A DNA stretch of 64,000 nt from Flammula alnicola (Eukaryota > Basidiomycota > Agaricomycetes > Agaricales > Strophariaceae): the NCBI GenBank assembly GCA_015499995.1, contig JADNRV010000012.1, positions 186,001 to 250,000 of the forward strand, read 5' to 3'. The notes below the pieces were generated by a model, which did not search any database, was not told the DNA's origin, and saw nothing but the letters and a program-made list of their open reading frames with translations. Positions 23,310 through 36,325 of this stretch are shown piece by piece; position 1 is the stretch's first letter, and the number at the start of each line of letters is the position of its first letter. The position numbers and the translations under genes are program-made.

Positions 23310-23397
23310 CTTTGGATGCGACGCTATTGCTTGAGAGCGATTGAAAAGTAAGCGAGGTAACTCGGGGGATGAGTGAGGTTAGAGTCAAAGGGCGAAC

Positions 23398-23407
23398 CTA
23401 TTTTATA
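23398..23407 (-). promoter_or_regulatory. TATA box of secreted repeat protein 2
   Basis: TATAAAATAG on the minus strand, 89-98 bp before the ATG. Confidence 0.55.
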
Positions 23408-23769
23408 CATTTTCTCGTACCGATGGATATCCAGATAATATTCCTATCCAATTACAAGCCACACCTGGGGCATACCCAACAAGCACCCTTAATTCTTCCT
23501 GCCTCAGGTCCTTAATCGGATCGGTGATCACCAGGTCATCCAAAACTGGACGAGCCTACGACGGCGAGACAATTCAAGGTCATCTTCCAAGTAGGATGTC
23601 AAGAATCAACTGTACGTGTTTGGGACCGGAGGAGTACTCCAGCGGTTCATAACAGAATCTTCAGGGATACGTCGGCTATAACCATTGTCCTAACCCACGC
23701 TATCTTCTGCCTCGTTTTTGCATGAAGCCCAGCAAGCACCGAAATGAGTACATAGTCGGAACCCGTGAT
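23408..23769. other. Intergenic, between secreted-repeat gene 2 and the hAT element
   Basis: No gene or repeat seen. Confidence 0.6.
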
Positions 23770-23777
23770 GATGGGAG

Positions 23778-23793
23778 TAGGGACTAACACGGA
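23778..23793 (+). repeat. hAT left terminal inverted repeat
   Basis: TAGGGACTAACACGGA, identical to the reverse complement of the right end. Confidence 0.95.
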
Positions 23794-24093
23794 TATATCC
23801 GGGACCGATCCGTAACCGAACCGCGGATTTTACCATATACGGTTCGGATACGGTTCGGATCGGTATGATCCGGATCGACCCGCGCTATTTTTGCACGCTG
23901 TGAGCCACCGCAATGTAGCTCGGTCAATTCTTATCCGTTTTGCTCAAGTAAGGGTGCGTTAGAGAGCTATCAAGGGGGAGAGTTCATTCATGCATTAATT
24001 ACAAACATTGGTATCCACGTCTTTCAGAAAATGGAAAATATAACACTATAGTACAAATTTATTACATATTCTTTCAATTTCATGTGTCTCTGT

Positions 24094-27000
24094 TCATTCA
24101 CCCATGCGTGACTCCACCATTGCTGCAATATCCGAATACTTGGGAAATATAGGGGTTTTAGCCCAAGAACCCAGTGCCACACGTGCCTTGAATGTTTGTG
24201 AGCTCATATTATGTTGCATATGATTCACTTGACGACGACCAGTTGAGAATGCACGTTCAGCATCGACAGAAGTTGCTGTAAAGAAGGAAAAATTAGTAGA
24301 GCTTCTATATAATGAGGAAAGGCAAACCTGGTGCTGAGCAAAATGCCTGCCCCATTCTTGAAAGGCCAGGTCGTGTATTTCTCATTTGATACCAATATTT
24401 CATATATCCACCTGCATCTGTTATGGCGTCCGATGAAGCTACGCTTTCTGCCAGATATGCTTGAATAGAATCAGCAGGATATTTGCTTGAACCTGAGGAA
24501 GCAGAAGAGGGAGCAGCCCATTTTGACTTTTCCTATGATCCGAAAGTAAGAAAAAATCCAAGTTTATGACTTAGAAAATACATTACCTTGGTATTCTTCT
24601 TTGCAACTGGAATCTGTGACTGTGCAGGTGCATAAGTCTTCGACCATCGGTTAATTACCATCTTTTTGATTTCCTTTAACTTTTCCGATGAAACATAGTC
24701 TTTAAGGAACTGCAGCTTCCGATCTGGACACATAACTGGTTTATATATCAGCTATTAAATCCAAAAAATAGGAAATTGAAAAAGCACCAATAGATATAAC
24801 ATAGATCTCACAATCCCATGTCAAGTCCATATATTTCTCGATGAGCAAAACTCCAGCGTGAGCTGCAATCCGAATTACAGCAGGAGTTTCACCGGAAGTG
24901 GAGGATAAGTCAGAGTCGTCATCGGAGGCATCGTCATCATTCTGGGGCTGATCAAGAACAACTGCCTTTAAGCTATCTTGAAGGTGGAATAACATGGGAA
25001 GAGCGTCAACAATAAGAGGGACCTCTGCCTGGGAGAAGAGTAGTGTTACATCTTTAAAAAGCTATTGAAAAATCAGACACAGTTACGTGAATAAAAAAAA
25101 GATATCAACACCTTTAACACCTCTTGAACATCATCTGCCAATTCCCATTGCTCTTCTGAGAGGCGGTATGCCTGCAACTTGTTCCCAGAAACACCTGTCA
25201 GAGCCTCAATAACATCCCTAAAATGCAAGTGTGCAGCAAGACAGTCAAAGTCTGAGTTCCATCGAGTTGGAACACGGCGATCGAGAGCACGCTTGGTTGA
25301 TGAAAGCTCAGGATCCTGGTCGATAAGTTCCTGGAATTTCTCATTCAGTGGCGATGAGTCGTGAACACGGCGTGCAAGTCCAGAAACCTAGATAATATTT
25401 TAGAACAGATATTTAGTAATATTGAATGATGACTGTACCGCCGGAAAGAGTTTAAGTGCCATCTGTTTTTCTGCTTCAGACATCACCACACCTTGATCTT
25501 TCATCTCGCGTATTGCGACATCCCGAAGAGACTTGACGACTGCATCATCATGAGCTACTTGACCATCATCTTCTTGGGTCTCCTCTGCCTCGATTGACGC
25601 TTGTTCAGTGGCTGCAGAATCCTCCTCACCCTCATCTGATCCATCCCCAGGATCCACAACCAGCTCTACCTCTTCGTTGCGATGGTCTGATGCAATCGTG
25701 ATAGATTTCTTTACTTTCGGTTTCTTAAAGAAGAAAGAAATAAAGATCTAAATAGAAACAATTAGCTAATTGCTCAACGGATATTTTTGCAGTTACCTTT
25801 GCAACAAGATTGATTATATGAGCCAAGCATCGCAGGCGTGCATCCATACCCCAGAATGTGGGAATATAGTCAGACAGCAATTCTGCAAGCTTGTCGCAAT
25901 TACTGGCATTGTCCATACATAGACCAAGTAGCTATATAAATGCAGACATTATTATCTATTTTGAAAGATTATATTTATTTTACTTACCTGTTGATCAAGA
26001 CCAAACCGTTTCAAACATTCGGATGTAACTGTGGCCAGATACCGCCCGTCATGTTTTTTAGTCAAGCTATCAAAATAGAAGGAACTGAGAAATAGAGAAT
26101 ATATATCACAGATTTGCCACACACCGAATGAATTCCAGAATTGCACGATGAATTACTCCCTGATCAAACCAAACAACCACAAGGCCAAGATACGAAGAAA
26201 CAAGCGGAGAAGTCCACCCATCGAGAACCAGGTGAATTGTACTGTTTAGTTGCTACATTTAACGTATAAGCACTTTCTAAATCTTATAATGCAAATTAAC
26301 ATACCAAAAAATAGTTCTTTACTGCAATGGAGGCCTGTTCATAGATGTAAAGAAGATCTCGTTGAACAGTCATTGGACTCGGAAGCTTGGTCCCAGGTCG
26401 TAGCATTTCGACCTCAAGTTTATAGTCTTCGTCAAGGACAGAGTTGATCGGACGTGCATTTTTAGCGCAACGAAGGGCAATAAGAGCACGATGAGCTGCC
26501 TCAGAGTAAGAAATAGCTGCCGGCGCTGGCTTTACACGTTCACGGCCTTGCTTTCTCAAGCAAGTATCAACATCCTTCTGCAAATTGCTTGTCCCATCGC
26601 CCGATTTCCCCCGGAGGCGAGTCCGGACAGATGTGTGATTCTGTGGATGTGTTTTGCAAGTGAATATCAAAGTCATAGAAAGAGGCTCTTGGGCCTCAGT
26701 AAAATTCCGTCGCAGTGTGACGTCATAGTGATCGTAGACTTCAGATCTCCACGACATTCGTGCAGCATCTTAAAGAATTTATTTATTTATCATTACTTGT
26801 TAATTTTGTTGAATATACTCACCAACAATCTCTTCATCACTCATGTCCCAGACCTCGAGATCAGTGAGACGGTTGATTGTAGGAGCAGCTTGCCTCTGGC
26901 GACGCTTGATGGGTGATATAAGAACAGGAGGAGCAAAAACATCCCCAGCAGCAGCAGTGTCAGTATCTTCATCACTTGAGTCTGGAGATACTGGTGGAAA

Positions 27001-27174
27001 TTGCTCCCCTGGCGTCTCAAAACCACGCAGACCTGCCCGCCCTCGTGGCCTTGGAGGGGGAGTTACAGGTGGATCCGGTGGTGCAGGAGCTGCAGGGGCA
27101 GCAGCAACAGCCTTGCTGCCCTTGCGGGGCTTGGGAGCAGCCTTGGGAGCCTTGGGCGCGGCCTTGGGAGGCAT
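24094..27174 (-). CDS. hAT transposase with BED-type zinc finger and C-terminal dimerisation domain
   Basis: Cut-and-paste transposase of the Agaricomycete hAT type. Start MPPKAAPKAPKAAPKP at 27174 is followed by a Pro/Ala-rich basic tail. A BED-like zinc finger comes next (WRSEVYDHYDV, FTCKTHPQNH). The catalytic core includes IHLVLDGWTSP (first acidic residue) and CMDNASNCDKL, then an acidic linker (DDASDDDSDLSS). The C-terminal dimerisation motif is TSVDAERAFSTGRRQV, with stop at 24094-24096. Exon ends checked by frame include 26757-26311 region to 26247 side (intron after YFL), the FIR|LTKKHDG junction, LDQQ|LLGLCMDN, and VLK before 25110. I found no internal stop or frameshift in the joined exons, but not every intron was resolved. 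It may be autonomous and recently active. Confidence 0.85.
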
Positions 27175-27391
27175 AACAAGAAGGCGGGGAGGGAAGAAAC
27201 CGTTGGGATGCTCGCAGCGGTTAGTTAACGCGGCGAAAACCACGCTATCCTTGCTTGACGTCGGAGATTGAAAATATATCTATATATGGCTATTTATATC
27301 CGTGGTATCCACGGTTCGCTATAAATAGTCACGGGTACCGAAAATAGTATCCGGATATAAACGGTCACGGGTAGCAACCGGATCTCGTCGG

Positions 27392-27407
27392 TCCGTGTTA
27401 GTCCCTA
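27392..27407 (-). repeat. hAT right terminal inverted repeat
   Basis: Reverse complement reads TAGGGACTAACACGGA, matching the left end. Confidence 0.95.
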
Positions 27408-27415
27408 GATGGGAG

Positions 27416-29359
27416 AGGCCGCGAGGCGGCATTCGTGGAGTTATCCGAACAAAACACGACCTTCGGGAAGGTCAACGTCATTCGAAAAGAATCTTATGAA
27501 TCCAAAGCTTGAATTTGATTTAGATCTGGGGCTTTCGACTGATTACACAATGTTCAAACAATATTCGCAGCTCGTCTTTTGGTTCTCAGCCATTGTCATT
27601 CTTTTGAGAGCTTCGTACCTCAGCACTAACAACGCAGGTCTTGATTGAGGTAAAGTACGTAACTGCATTCTTACATCTTTTGAATTATAAGTGGGGGGTA
27701 TACATTATTGAAATTACTGAGGAGCTAGAGTGGTTAATATTTCAGAAAGTCTTCGTAAGTCGCTAGTGCTGCGTTCAGAAAGGCTTTACAGTCAACGTTC
27801 CTAAACATCATCTGTTTTGTTTCGCGATTGTATGATTTATTAATATTGGAGCTATCGATGGATTCTCAGATGGCTCAAAGGCGAAGGAACGACGGCCAGA
27901 AAAATTACATTGTGCAATCCTGGGAGCTGGATGTAGTTATGTTATCATTGCTTCCCAAGACTCGAAGGTAGAGACAGCGGCGTGCCTTTCCATTGGCTGT
28001 AACAAGTCAGATTTACTTTAAGCTGTGAGCGCAAGAGAAGAATTCCAACTACACCGTCGGGGACCTCCCCCAGAGGCCGATATTTTTCTTTAAAGTAAAT
28101 TGCACTCATGAACCACTGATTGACATGTCTGTAGGGATTCTGTGTGCGTGAATCCCTGAAAAGTTGATTTCGGTGCAATCCCCTTGGTCGGAATCGTGGA
28201 TTGAATGCAGATGCCGAGTGAATTTAGCTTCTAATGGAACCGTTTGACTGTTTGCAAGATATAAGGAGACTTTCTCTCCTCAACAAACCAAAGTTCGTAG
28301 AGCAATCTAAAAATATCTCGCCCGGCCCGATGTCAATGATGTCAAGGCCAGTGAACCAAGGTATTCACTGGGAGAAACCGGTCCAACTCTATTACAAAGG
28401 AGAGAGAGCAAGAAAGAGGCCGGCAATAAGTTCATCGTCATAAAAGCAGACTACTTACGGTCAGCAATCCTAGAAAACCGAAAAATCGGAGGGCAGAGCC
28501 AAATCCCAGCTGTTCTTTGTTGGGCCCCGGCCGCGAGCTAATTCGCATTCCATAAACATGTCTTTGCGGATCCCAACATTAAGAAGCGCATCACTTATCC
28601 TGTGATTTACCAGGGACTCTTATTTAAGACTTCTCCATATGTTAAAGGACGTCAAAGGTATTGGCAGTGGAAATGATTAGTGACTTCTCCCTTCTCAAGT
28701 ATTCGGGGAATAGTCACCCGTTCCTATGATGAAGACTCCGTCCATGGCCTCAATTCCACGAAATATAAATCGTTAACACCGTGATCATGATAGATCTCCA
28801 ATTTGATACTCAAGTCCAAACTAACATCTGTGCACACTTAGAAGGATCGTTCTCGAATTCGATTCAACTATTCTAGAATCCTCACGATCAATGTTGCAGC
28901 TGCCAGAATGCTAGGGAAACAGGGATTACTTGCGATAAATGCACAAGATATTCGTGACAGAGCTTTTCCTGGTAGGACATCTCCAGATATCTGTTGTCTT
29001 TACCCCACGCTCGACACTTACACCTGGCCCAGAACATTTTTATTCGGTTTATTGTAAAATGGAAAATATGCCACCCTCCGAGGACTCACCAGACATGCAA
29101 TGCCCCACGGGCAATTCTCTCTGATGAGGAGTGTCCAGAGGTGTTCAGGGAGTATTACAGCCCCCCAAGTTAGGCATTGTTGTGGATGGTCCATCTCCAA
29201 TGTAGACTGTTGCAAGTGTTATAGTAATATGAGGATAAAATCGAGCTCATTAATAATGAGTTTAATTCTAAAAGTCCCAAGTCTAGTTTAAATTACAGGA
29301 CTCTATCCAAGAGGACATGTCAGCGCGAATTTAGGGCATGCGGCGCGCCTGAATCATTT
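27416..29359. other. Long spacer between the hAT element and LTN1
   Basis: Only frames of 60-80 codons with no recognisable product (27409-27648, 28234-28443, 28939-29124 plus). Low GC. Inverted TTTACTTTAA motifs at about 28012 and 28090 may be chance. Confidence 0.55.
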
Positions 29360-32300
29360 TTAAATAATATCAGACCGGCACAAAGGACAGCTTGACGAAT
29401 GACTCGTATTAAACCACTGGAAGAAGTGAAAGTCAACATCGCGACGCAACGAAAGAGCACAGAGCTCGACAGAACCGAACAATAACACACGCACTTTATA
29501 CAAACACCCAGCATGGAAACGATTTTTGCATGTCTTGCACGGTTTCTTGGGTAGAGTTCCGTCCATGACGCTGATGATACTAGAAACGTAGAAACTCAAT
29601 GAATCGACGACAACAGAAATGGTACTTCAACTCACGAATAGCAGATTGCGCATTCAACCTGGCCTTCGAAGTGGAGGGTCACATTCTTTTTGAAGAGGCC
29701 AAGCCCGTCGACGATACGACCATTCTGGAATCGCGTAATCGTCAGATTCAATCAAACGTCTTGGCTCGAAACAGAGAAACACGAGCAAGAAAAAGAACAC
29801 ATACATGGGCCCAAATAGTCTGCTGCACACCAAGAACCCAGGCCCTCCACCTATTCTCATCCACTCCCACGCGTTTCACGTCCCGGACCTCAATCTTATG
29901 CAGGGGCCAGTCACCAGGTATTCGTAACTTGATTTCTAGCTGGTGTTCGTCCACGGAATACGCAGCCACTACTTCGTTCACCGCACTTGCTACCTTGACA
30001 GACAAATGTTCGTCGGCAAGACCATCGCTGGCGGCATGAGAGCGCACGTGCTCAAGCTCTGCTCGAATGAGGACAGGCGAGAAGTAGGTCGAAGTGTAAG
30101 TTGTCACAGCATTGGTCAGCTGGCGATCTTTGCAGTCGAGCACCCACGCATGGATTAAGGAGGGAATGGTCAATAGTGCTCGATAGTATACATGTGCTGC
30201 CAGGACGGGGATAGTGTGCGGGTTGCCTGGCTCGTAGACTGACAGATGATGGCCGCATCAGTTGACAATTGCATAAGAGAGTTTAAAAAACATACGATCG
30301 ACGTAGAACTGATCCACCGCCCATATGTCCAACTTGAAAGCTTTGACAAGACCGCCTTGATCGAGTCGCAGTAAACCTAAGAAACAGGGTATGAAATGGT
30401 CCAAAACAACGTTCAGGTTTCTGAGTTGCTCGATATAGCTCGATTTCACTTTGAAGGACTATGGATTAACGACATCAGCATTTCAAGACAAGAGAGACGG
30501 CTATGGACGGCACTCACCGCATCCTGGAAAAGATCAAATACAAGCATCCACCCAAGCAGATATCCAAATAAATTTTGGCCCTGCTCTCCACGGTCATCCT
30601 CAGCCACTTCTGCATCATACCCGAATTGCATCTCGCGTCGCAAGATATCGAGTAACTCTGGGGGCAAAGTAGCATGTACAACAGCCTCTATATCCACGCC
30701 GGCCTCGATCACGAAATGCTCTGTGCGCTTCTGGGCAGCAGCTTTAAGGAGTTGATAAGCCATCTTCTGCACTGGCACCGAGGGATCCTCGATGAGGTGA
30801 CACATCTAGGAAGAGTGACGGCTCAGTATGAAAATTCACAGTGAAGTAAGTAATAGGCAAAAGACCTTAGGTAGAGTATCTTGATCTATGAGCGACGAAG
30901 GGAGATGCTGGACAACGGACAGAACAAGTTCTCTGCATACAGAACGAGGTACTGAGGACAATTCTTGAGAATCTAGAAAAGGATTAACGAAAATGGACAC
31001 ACGAACGCTTTAGTAAAAAAAAACGCTCACCATTTCCAAGAACACTCAAATCGCGAATGATGGTCAAGATGCCCATTCTCCTCTCTCCCCACTCCGCCAT
31101 GAGAGCCTTGTTCCTCTTTGCGAGTTCTTCAAGCACAGCCACCAGCCTCAACGCTCTCGCAAGTGCCACCAACCCCGAACCTTCACTGGTCTCACTGGCC
31201 ATATCTTCTTTTTCATCGGAAGGAGAAGCCCGCTCTAGAACACCCTCCAGCACATCAAACACAAAAGCCCAATGGCCTCCAGGCACGTTTTGCAAGATCG
31301 GAGCGAGGTGCATGAAGATCGGCAACATCGCGCTCTCCACTTCTTCATCCAACTCGTCTTCATCGTCATCCGCAGCAAGCACCCATGCCTGACACGCTTT
31401 TACCACATTCACAGCTCGAGTAGGTGGGAGGAATACGACTTCTCCTTCAGGGTCCGGAGCAGATGCAGTAAGCCTTCGCAAGGTAAGCAAGCCTTCTGTA
31501 TTGGCTTTGCGCGGCTTAATACCAAGAAGACCAGCGGCCAACTCGTTTCGATATCTATCCAACCTTGGAGGTTCTGATCCAGTGGCGGTGATGACCGAGA
31601 TCATAGTCATAGCCGTCTGAGGTGCTGGAGATACGGGCGATTAGCAATGACCGTACGCATTCCTAATCCAAGAGAAAGAAACGAACCTGTTTTCTCGTAT
31701 TTCCTCGCCAACTGTACCCATAGGTCGGCCTCAGCGGCATCTATACCATCTTTTAACAGAGAGTCTAGAACTATCTTGAGCACCCTAGCATCACGGACAC
31801 CGTCGCCATTCTTCGCATAGATTACCACGTCAAACAACAACGCCTGCAGCTGAGTTAACCCTTCCTTGGGCTCTTTCCCCGCAAACCCATTCAGAAGTCG
31901 TTCCAAAGCCATCTGTCTCCACGAATCGACATTTTTGCCGGCGAGAGAGTTCAGAAGATAGACGGAAACTTGTTTGGCCTTCACTACGATGTCGTTCAGT
32001 CCTGCTGGGGTGACTTTGTCATCGAAAACTGGACTCCTCGAAGACGCAAATGGCACATTCTGAAGATCCTGGGCGTATATTGACAATGCAAGAAGATGGC
32101 GTAAAGCCCATAGGCCGCGCTTCGCCAGCTGTCTGTCCTCAATGAAAGCCTCCAGCAAAGCGTTGACTATTCGCGCATACGCGGAGAATCCGCGCCGATC
32201 GGTGGATGTCGGCGTTGTGCGTTTTCCTTTCGAGGTTGCTGCGGACGCTGGAGGAATTAAGGCGTCGAGGATCTCAATGCTCGGATCTATGGCCTCAGGT

Positions 32301-35300
32301 GAAAGGTTGTCGAGCGTAGCATCAAGATGTGAAGCAGAAGGGAATATGTCTTCCAGGAGATTAACGCGTAAGCCAGGGGGGTTCTGCGCGAGTAAATGGA
32401 GAACATGTTCCGGCCTAGACACCTTGTTCAGTAAAAGTGTCAAGGAGAAACCATTCTGTAGGAACTCACATTGGATGAACGTGAGTATCTTCCATAAGAC
32501 CCTTCAATCTACTCTTGACGTGATCCACGACCGAAATCTGGTGTTCAGTTGAAGCTGCTTTGAGCCATTCCTGCCATAACGTTTTCCCAGTCACTTGAGA
32601 AGAGCTGACATCGATCTCAGCTCCCTCTGTCCCCGCCGACACCGGAAGGAGGTACGAGAACAAAAAGATAGCGAGCATCAACGACTCCAACAACTCGGGC
32701 CCTTCCAAGAGTTTAGGGAAAACAGCCTGGATGAGGTGAACGCAGACATCGAAAACGAGAGCGTTAAGTTCCTCGCCCTCGATGGCGTGGTCGACATTTG
32801 AAGTAAAAGTAGCGATGATGGCCTGCAGGCATGTGTTTAAACTCGAGTCTGAGATGAAGTAGCCTATGAAGGTTGAGATAAGTATGTGGCATGCCGCTGG
32901 GATTCAGAAGATCAGACGAACCAGAAGACACCAAAATCTGCCGTATGAGCACGAGTTCATCAGATCCCATGGGTCCAGCCAACGACTTTTCGAGTAACCC
33001 GCCAATCAAGGAATCCAACTCTCCCGCTTGTGGTCGCAGGTACTTGGGCAAATGACCTTTCTGCGCCGCGTCCAGGAGACTTCCAATAGATTTTTGATCT
33101 GGAACATGGTCGGTCTCGGAGTTCGAGGAAATGCTTGACAACAAAGAATGCCAGACGGCCAAAGCCTTGGGTTCGTTTTTGCGATGTATGAGGTAAGAGA
33201 GGAGCAACGAAGGCGAAAGATCGAGCAGGCGGAACGCGTGTTGAGATAGCAAAGTGTCCAGCCGCTGCGGACACAGAAAATCCGAGTAAGCAACAAAATC
33301 GTGAATATTGTGAATAGGGAACGAATACCCACATTCGAAAAAACATCATCAAAGAACAAGCCTTCCCTAAACTGGTCAAGGATGCTAACCAGCAGCGCGA
33401 AGCTAACATTCTTTTCTCCATCACCATCTTCTCCTACTTGGTTCTGTTCGCTTAGAACCTTCTCGCATCTCTCGACATCGCCTTCCAAGACCTCCTTCAC
33501 CAAACTCTCGGCTCGTTCCTTCAACAAGGTACCCTCCTTGAACCGATCATAGAAGACCTTCAACAGCGCCGAAACCAAATGCTCATTGTCTTCTTTCGAA
33601 GTCGACGCCTTGACAGCTCGCACGAGCGCATCCCACGCAGAATCAAAGAGCGACTGGTCGACATCGAAGAGACTTTCAAGTGTCTGGGCCAGCAATCGCG
33701 CAGCAGCCCTCTCCTCGACTTTCAACTTCTTGCTCGTCAGCTCTTCCCACACGCGCAAAAATTGCTCTTGCACCAGTGCCTCGGAGGCGGTTTCGATCGA
33801 GGTTGAGCCTTCCAACTTTGGCCCGCCTTGAGCTGAGCGACCCCCATCAGCCCGCATGCGTTTGATGAGGAAAACAGTGCATTCTAGCAAGGACGAAAGG
33901 TATGCAGCTGACGCCGCTATGCGATGGAGTGATGTGAGGGCGCGGTCGTCGATGGCTGCCCAGAAAGAGGTGAAGAATTGCGAGAGCGGCGAAGATGATG
34001 CGGCTAATGCCGAGGAAGCTATAATCTAGGCGTATTCGAAGATGAGTAAACTAGAGGACAGGGCTTCGCTAACAGGACTTACAGAGGATGGAATCGTAGA
34101 AACGACGATGACAACCGTCGGATAGCCCTGCAAAGGGGATCCTGAGCATGCCGATTGCAAGAATTGCAAGAACTCTTGATACGCTTTAGACGGTCGCTTC
34201 TCCGTAGAGGACGAAGCAGAGACATTTTTTGGTGTATTTTGATCGTCGGCGTCAGACTCCGTTCCTTCATCTTCTTCCGTATCCGTGTTGTTTGCGTCCA
34301 ATGTCCAACACTGAGGGAATTCTGAAACAACCAGTCAATTTGTGAGCTCACTATAATCAAACAGGAACTTACGTTTGAGGAACATGAGAAGAGGCTGCCA
34401 CATGACTCCTTGCACTGTTGAATCCGTTTCTACCCAAGCCGATCGTAGAATAGCAGTGCCAATCGTTGGTATCACAGCCTCTAATTGGGCTGAAAGGCAA
34501 TGTTAGGTCGAGTCATACGAACATTTGAGTGATAAACTTACTTTTCTGTGTATTAAGCAGCGTCTGCACAAGACTCCATCCTGCTTTACGAACATTCGGT
34601 TGTGCGAATCCGAAACTTTCTACCTCTACCCATGGGCAAGATTCTGCAGATTGCAAAATTGTCCATAAAGCTGGATTCGAGTAAAACTCTCGGAGATCTT
34701 CCGGTAAATCTGTCGTAGATCCTGGACGCCGTCTGAGTCGAGATAAACGTGAAAACACAGATAACCTACCGAGAATCCAGCGAATGGCACCCAACGCGCC
34801 AATACGCAACCTGGCCTTTCGATCTTGCTCGCTCTCTTCTTGTTCGTCCATTTTCGAACGTGGTGTCACATCTCCATCATCTTTCCGGGGTGTAGAAATT
34901 GCTGATGTCCTCCCGATTCCTCTTTTATGGGATGCCATAGGTGCAGGTTGGGACGGAGGGGGTAGAGGATTGAGATATGCATAGACACCACTGGGATCCA
35001 GTACGGCTCTCTCGACGAATGCATTTAGGGATGAACGGGGACTTTCGTTGAGTAAGAGATTGCTGGTTGACGATGATCCTTGGCTTGGATCTGTTAAGAT
35101 GGTTTCCTTCCAGGCCTTCGACGCGGTTATCGACACTAGGCGATCGACGTCGTGTGTTGCAAGGCACCATGTGCCCAGAATGCTCTCCAATTGAGACTCG
35201 GAGGCAGTCTCTCGGAGGAAGAAGACGATTTGGTCTCGCACAGGAGGGATCTGAAGAAGAGTAGAATGCAAGGACGCAGCCAAGAGTCGCACACGACGCG

Positions 35301-35781
35301 AAGAATTGACGAACAGGGCCGAAACATGGTGAAGCTTGGCAAAATTCAGGGACGTCAGGCTTCGTAACGCGTAATCTATACCACAGAGACTTACCCACAC
35401 TGGTAACATCTCCACTAGAGTGTAAACCAACGAGCTATCTCGGCCTTCCTTCATACATTGATTGATCCAGGCCGACTGTAATTCCTCCAAAGCCCTCGTT
35501 TTGGTCACTTGAGCTTTTTTGCTGATATTCCTCAGCACAACCAGGAGATCCGCAGGTAGTGTATGCGCTAGACCCGTAGTTTCCAAAGGATCCGGCTGAA
35601 CAGGTGCAGGTTTCACTGGAGGAATGTACATCTTGACCCGGGGCTCCTTCTTCTTTCCCTTTTCTCCTTTTCCCTTGGGCTTTTTATCCTTCGGAAGGGG
35701 GTCTTCAGCTGGCGCATGCTTTTTCAGATGCTTTTTCCGTGTACCAGAGCTCGCCGAGGATTTTGGATTGCCCTTGACCAT
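29360..35781 (-). CDS. LTN1: E3 ubiquitin-protein ligase listerin (ribosome quality control)
   Basis: Listerin binds the 60S subunit of stalled, split ribosomes and ubiquitinates the stuck nascent chain. The gene is multi-exon, with an estimated 1,700 aa after removing about 20 introns, within the family range. The N-terminus (from ATG at 35781) is Lys-rich and disordered, followed by the conserved start of the helical array ([21 protein letters not shown] near residue 90). The middle is a long HEAT-like helical solenoid across 29.7-34.5 kb. The C-terminus is a RING finger spread over three exons: CAICYS, then [20 protein letters not shown] with FHAGCLYK, then [18 protein letters not shown] and stop at 29360-29362. 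The intron at 29417-29494 splits LYK from WFNT. Several in-frame short introns make single frames look continuous (for example between WILG and RRRPGS). I did not verify every splice junction. Single-copy housekeeping gene. Confidence 0.93.
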
Positions 35782-36325
35782 GGCAAAATAGCGAAATGAT
35801 GATGAAGGTATTAGATTACGAGGGCAATCACTTTTGTGAAACTTACATCATCGCTCACAAATCCGGATGCGATTGGCATTACGATAGATGACTCGAAACC
35901 GTAATTATGTACTAAAGGCACAGAATCTGTGTTTTCCGTTCAGAATGGATTCTTGATCTCCTCGATACCGCCTCGCACTCAGATCCCATGCCTCATAGCC
36001 TGCTCAATATAATTTCTGAGCTCGACGACAATCTGCGGCATGTAAGTACATTGGCCATTGAATATATCGGGATTTCCTTCCCACGGCTTGGATAGTACAA
36101 TCAGCACCAGGTTTTTTGATTTCTGCAACCACAAGCTAGATATGATTTTAACCAGAATGCTCCGCCCCGATGCGCTTTAAAATACCAGGGCTTCGGTTTC
36201 AACGGTGGCCACAGGCTCTCGCTTACTTCACGATCTAAATTTCGAGAAAAGTTCAACGTCCAATTTGTCGAAATCCTACATGGTTTACAAGGTAAATAAA
36301 ACCCATACTTAATTCTACAAAGTCT
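35782..36325. other. Intergenic between LTN1 and the EasG-like gene
   Basis: LTN1 promoter side and 3' flank of the next minus-strand gene; no additional feature recognised. Confidence 0.6.

Larger units (their letters stand above)
23770..27415. mobile_element. Complete hAT-superfamily DNA transposon with target-site duplication
   Basis: Element 23778-27407 (3630 bp). Its ends are perfect 16-bp terminal inverted repeats beginning TAGGGACTAACACGGA (23778-23793 and 27392-27407). It is flanked by a perfect 8-bp duplication GATGGGAG (23770-23777 and 27408-27415), the size expected for hAT insertion. Subterminal DNA has repeated CGGTTCGGATACGG and CGGTATCC-like motifs, as in hAT transposase-binding regions. 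It holds one multi-exon transposase gene on the minus strand. Confidence 0.95.
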
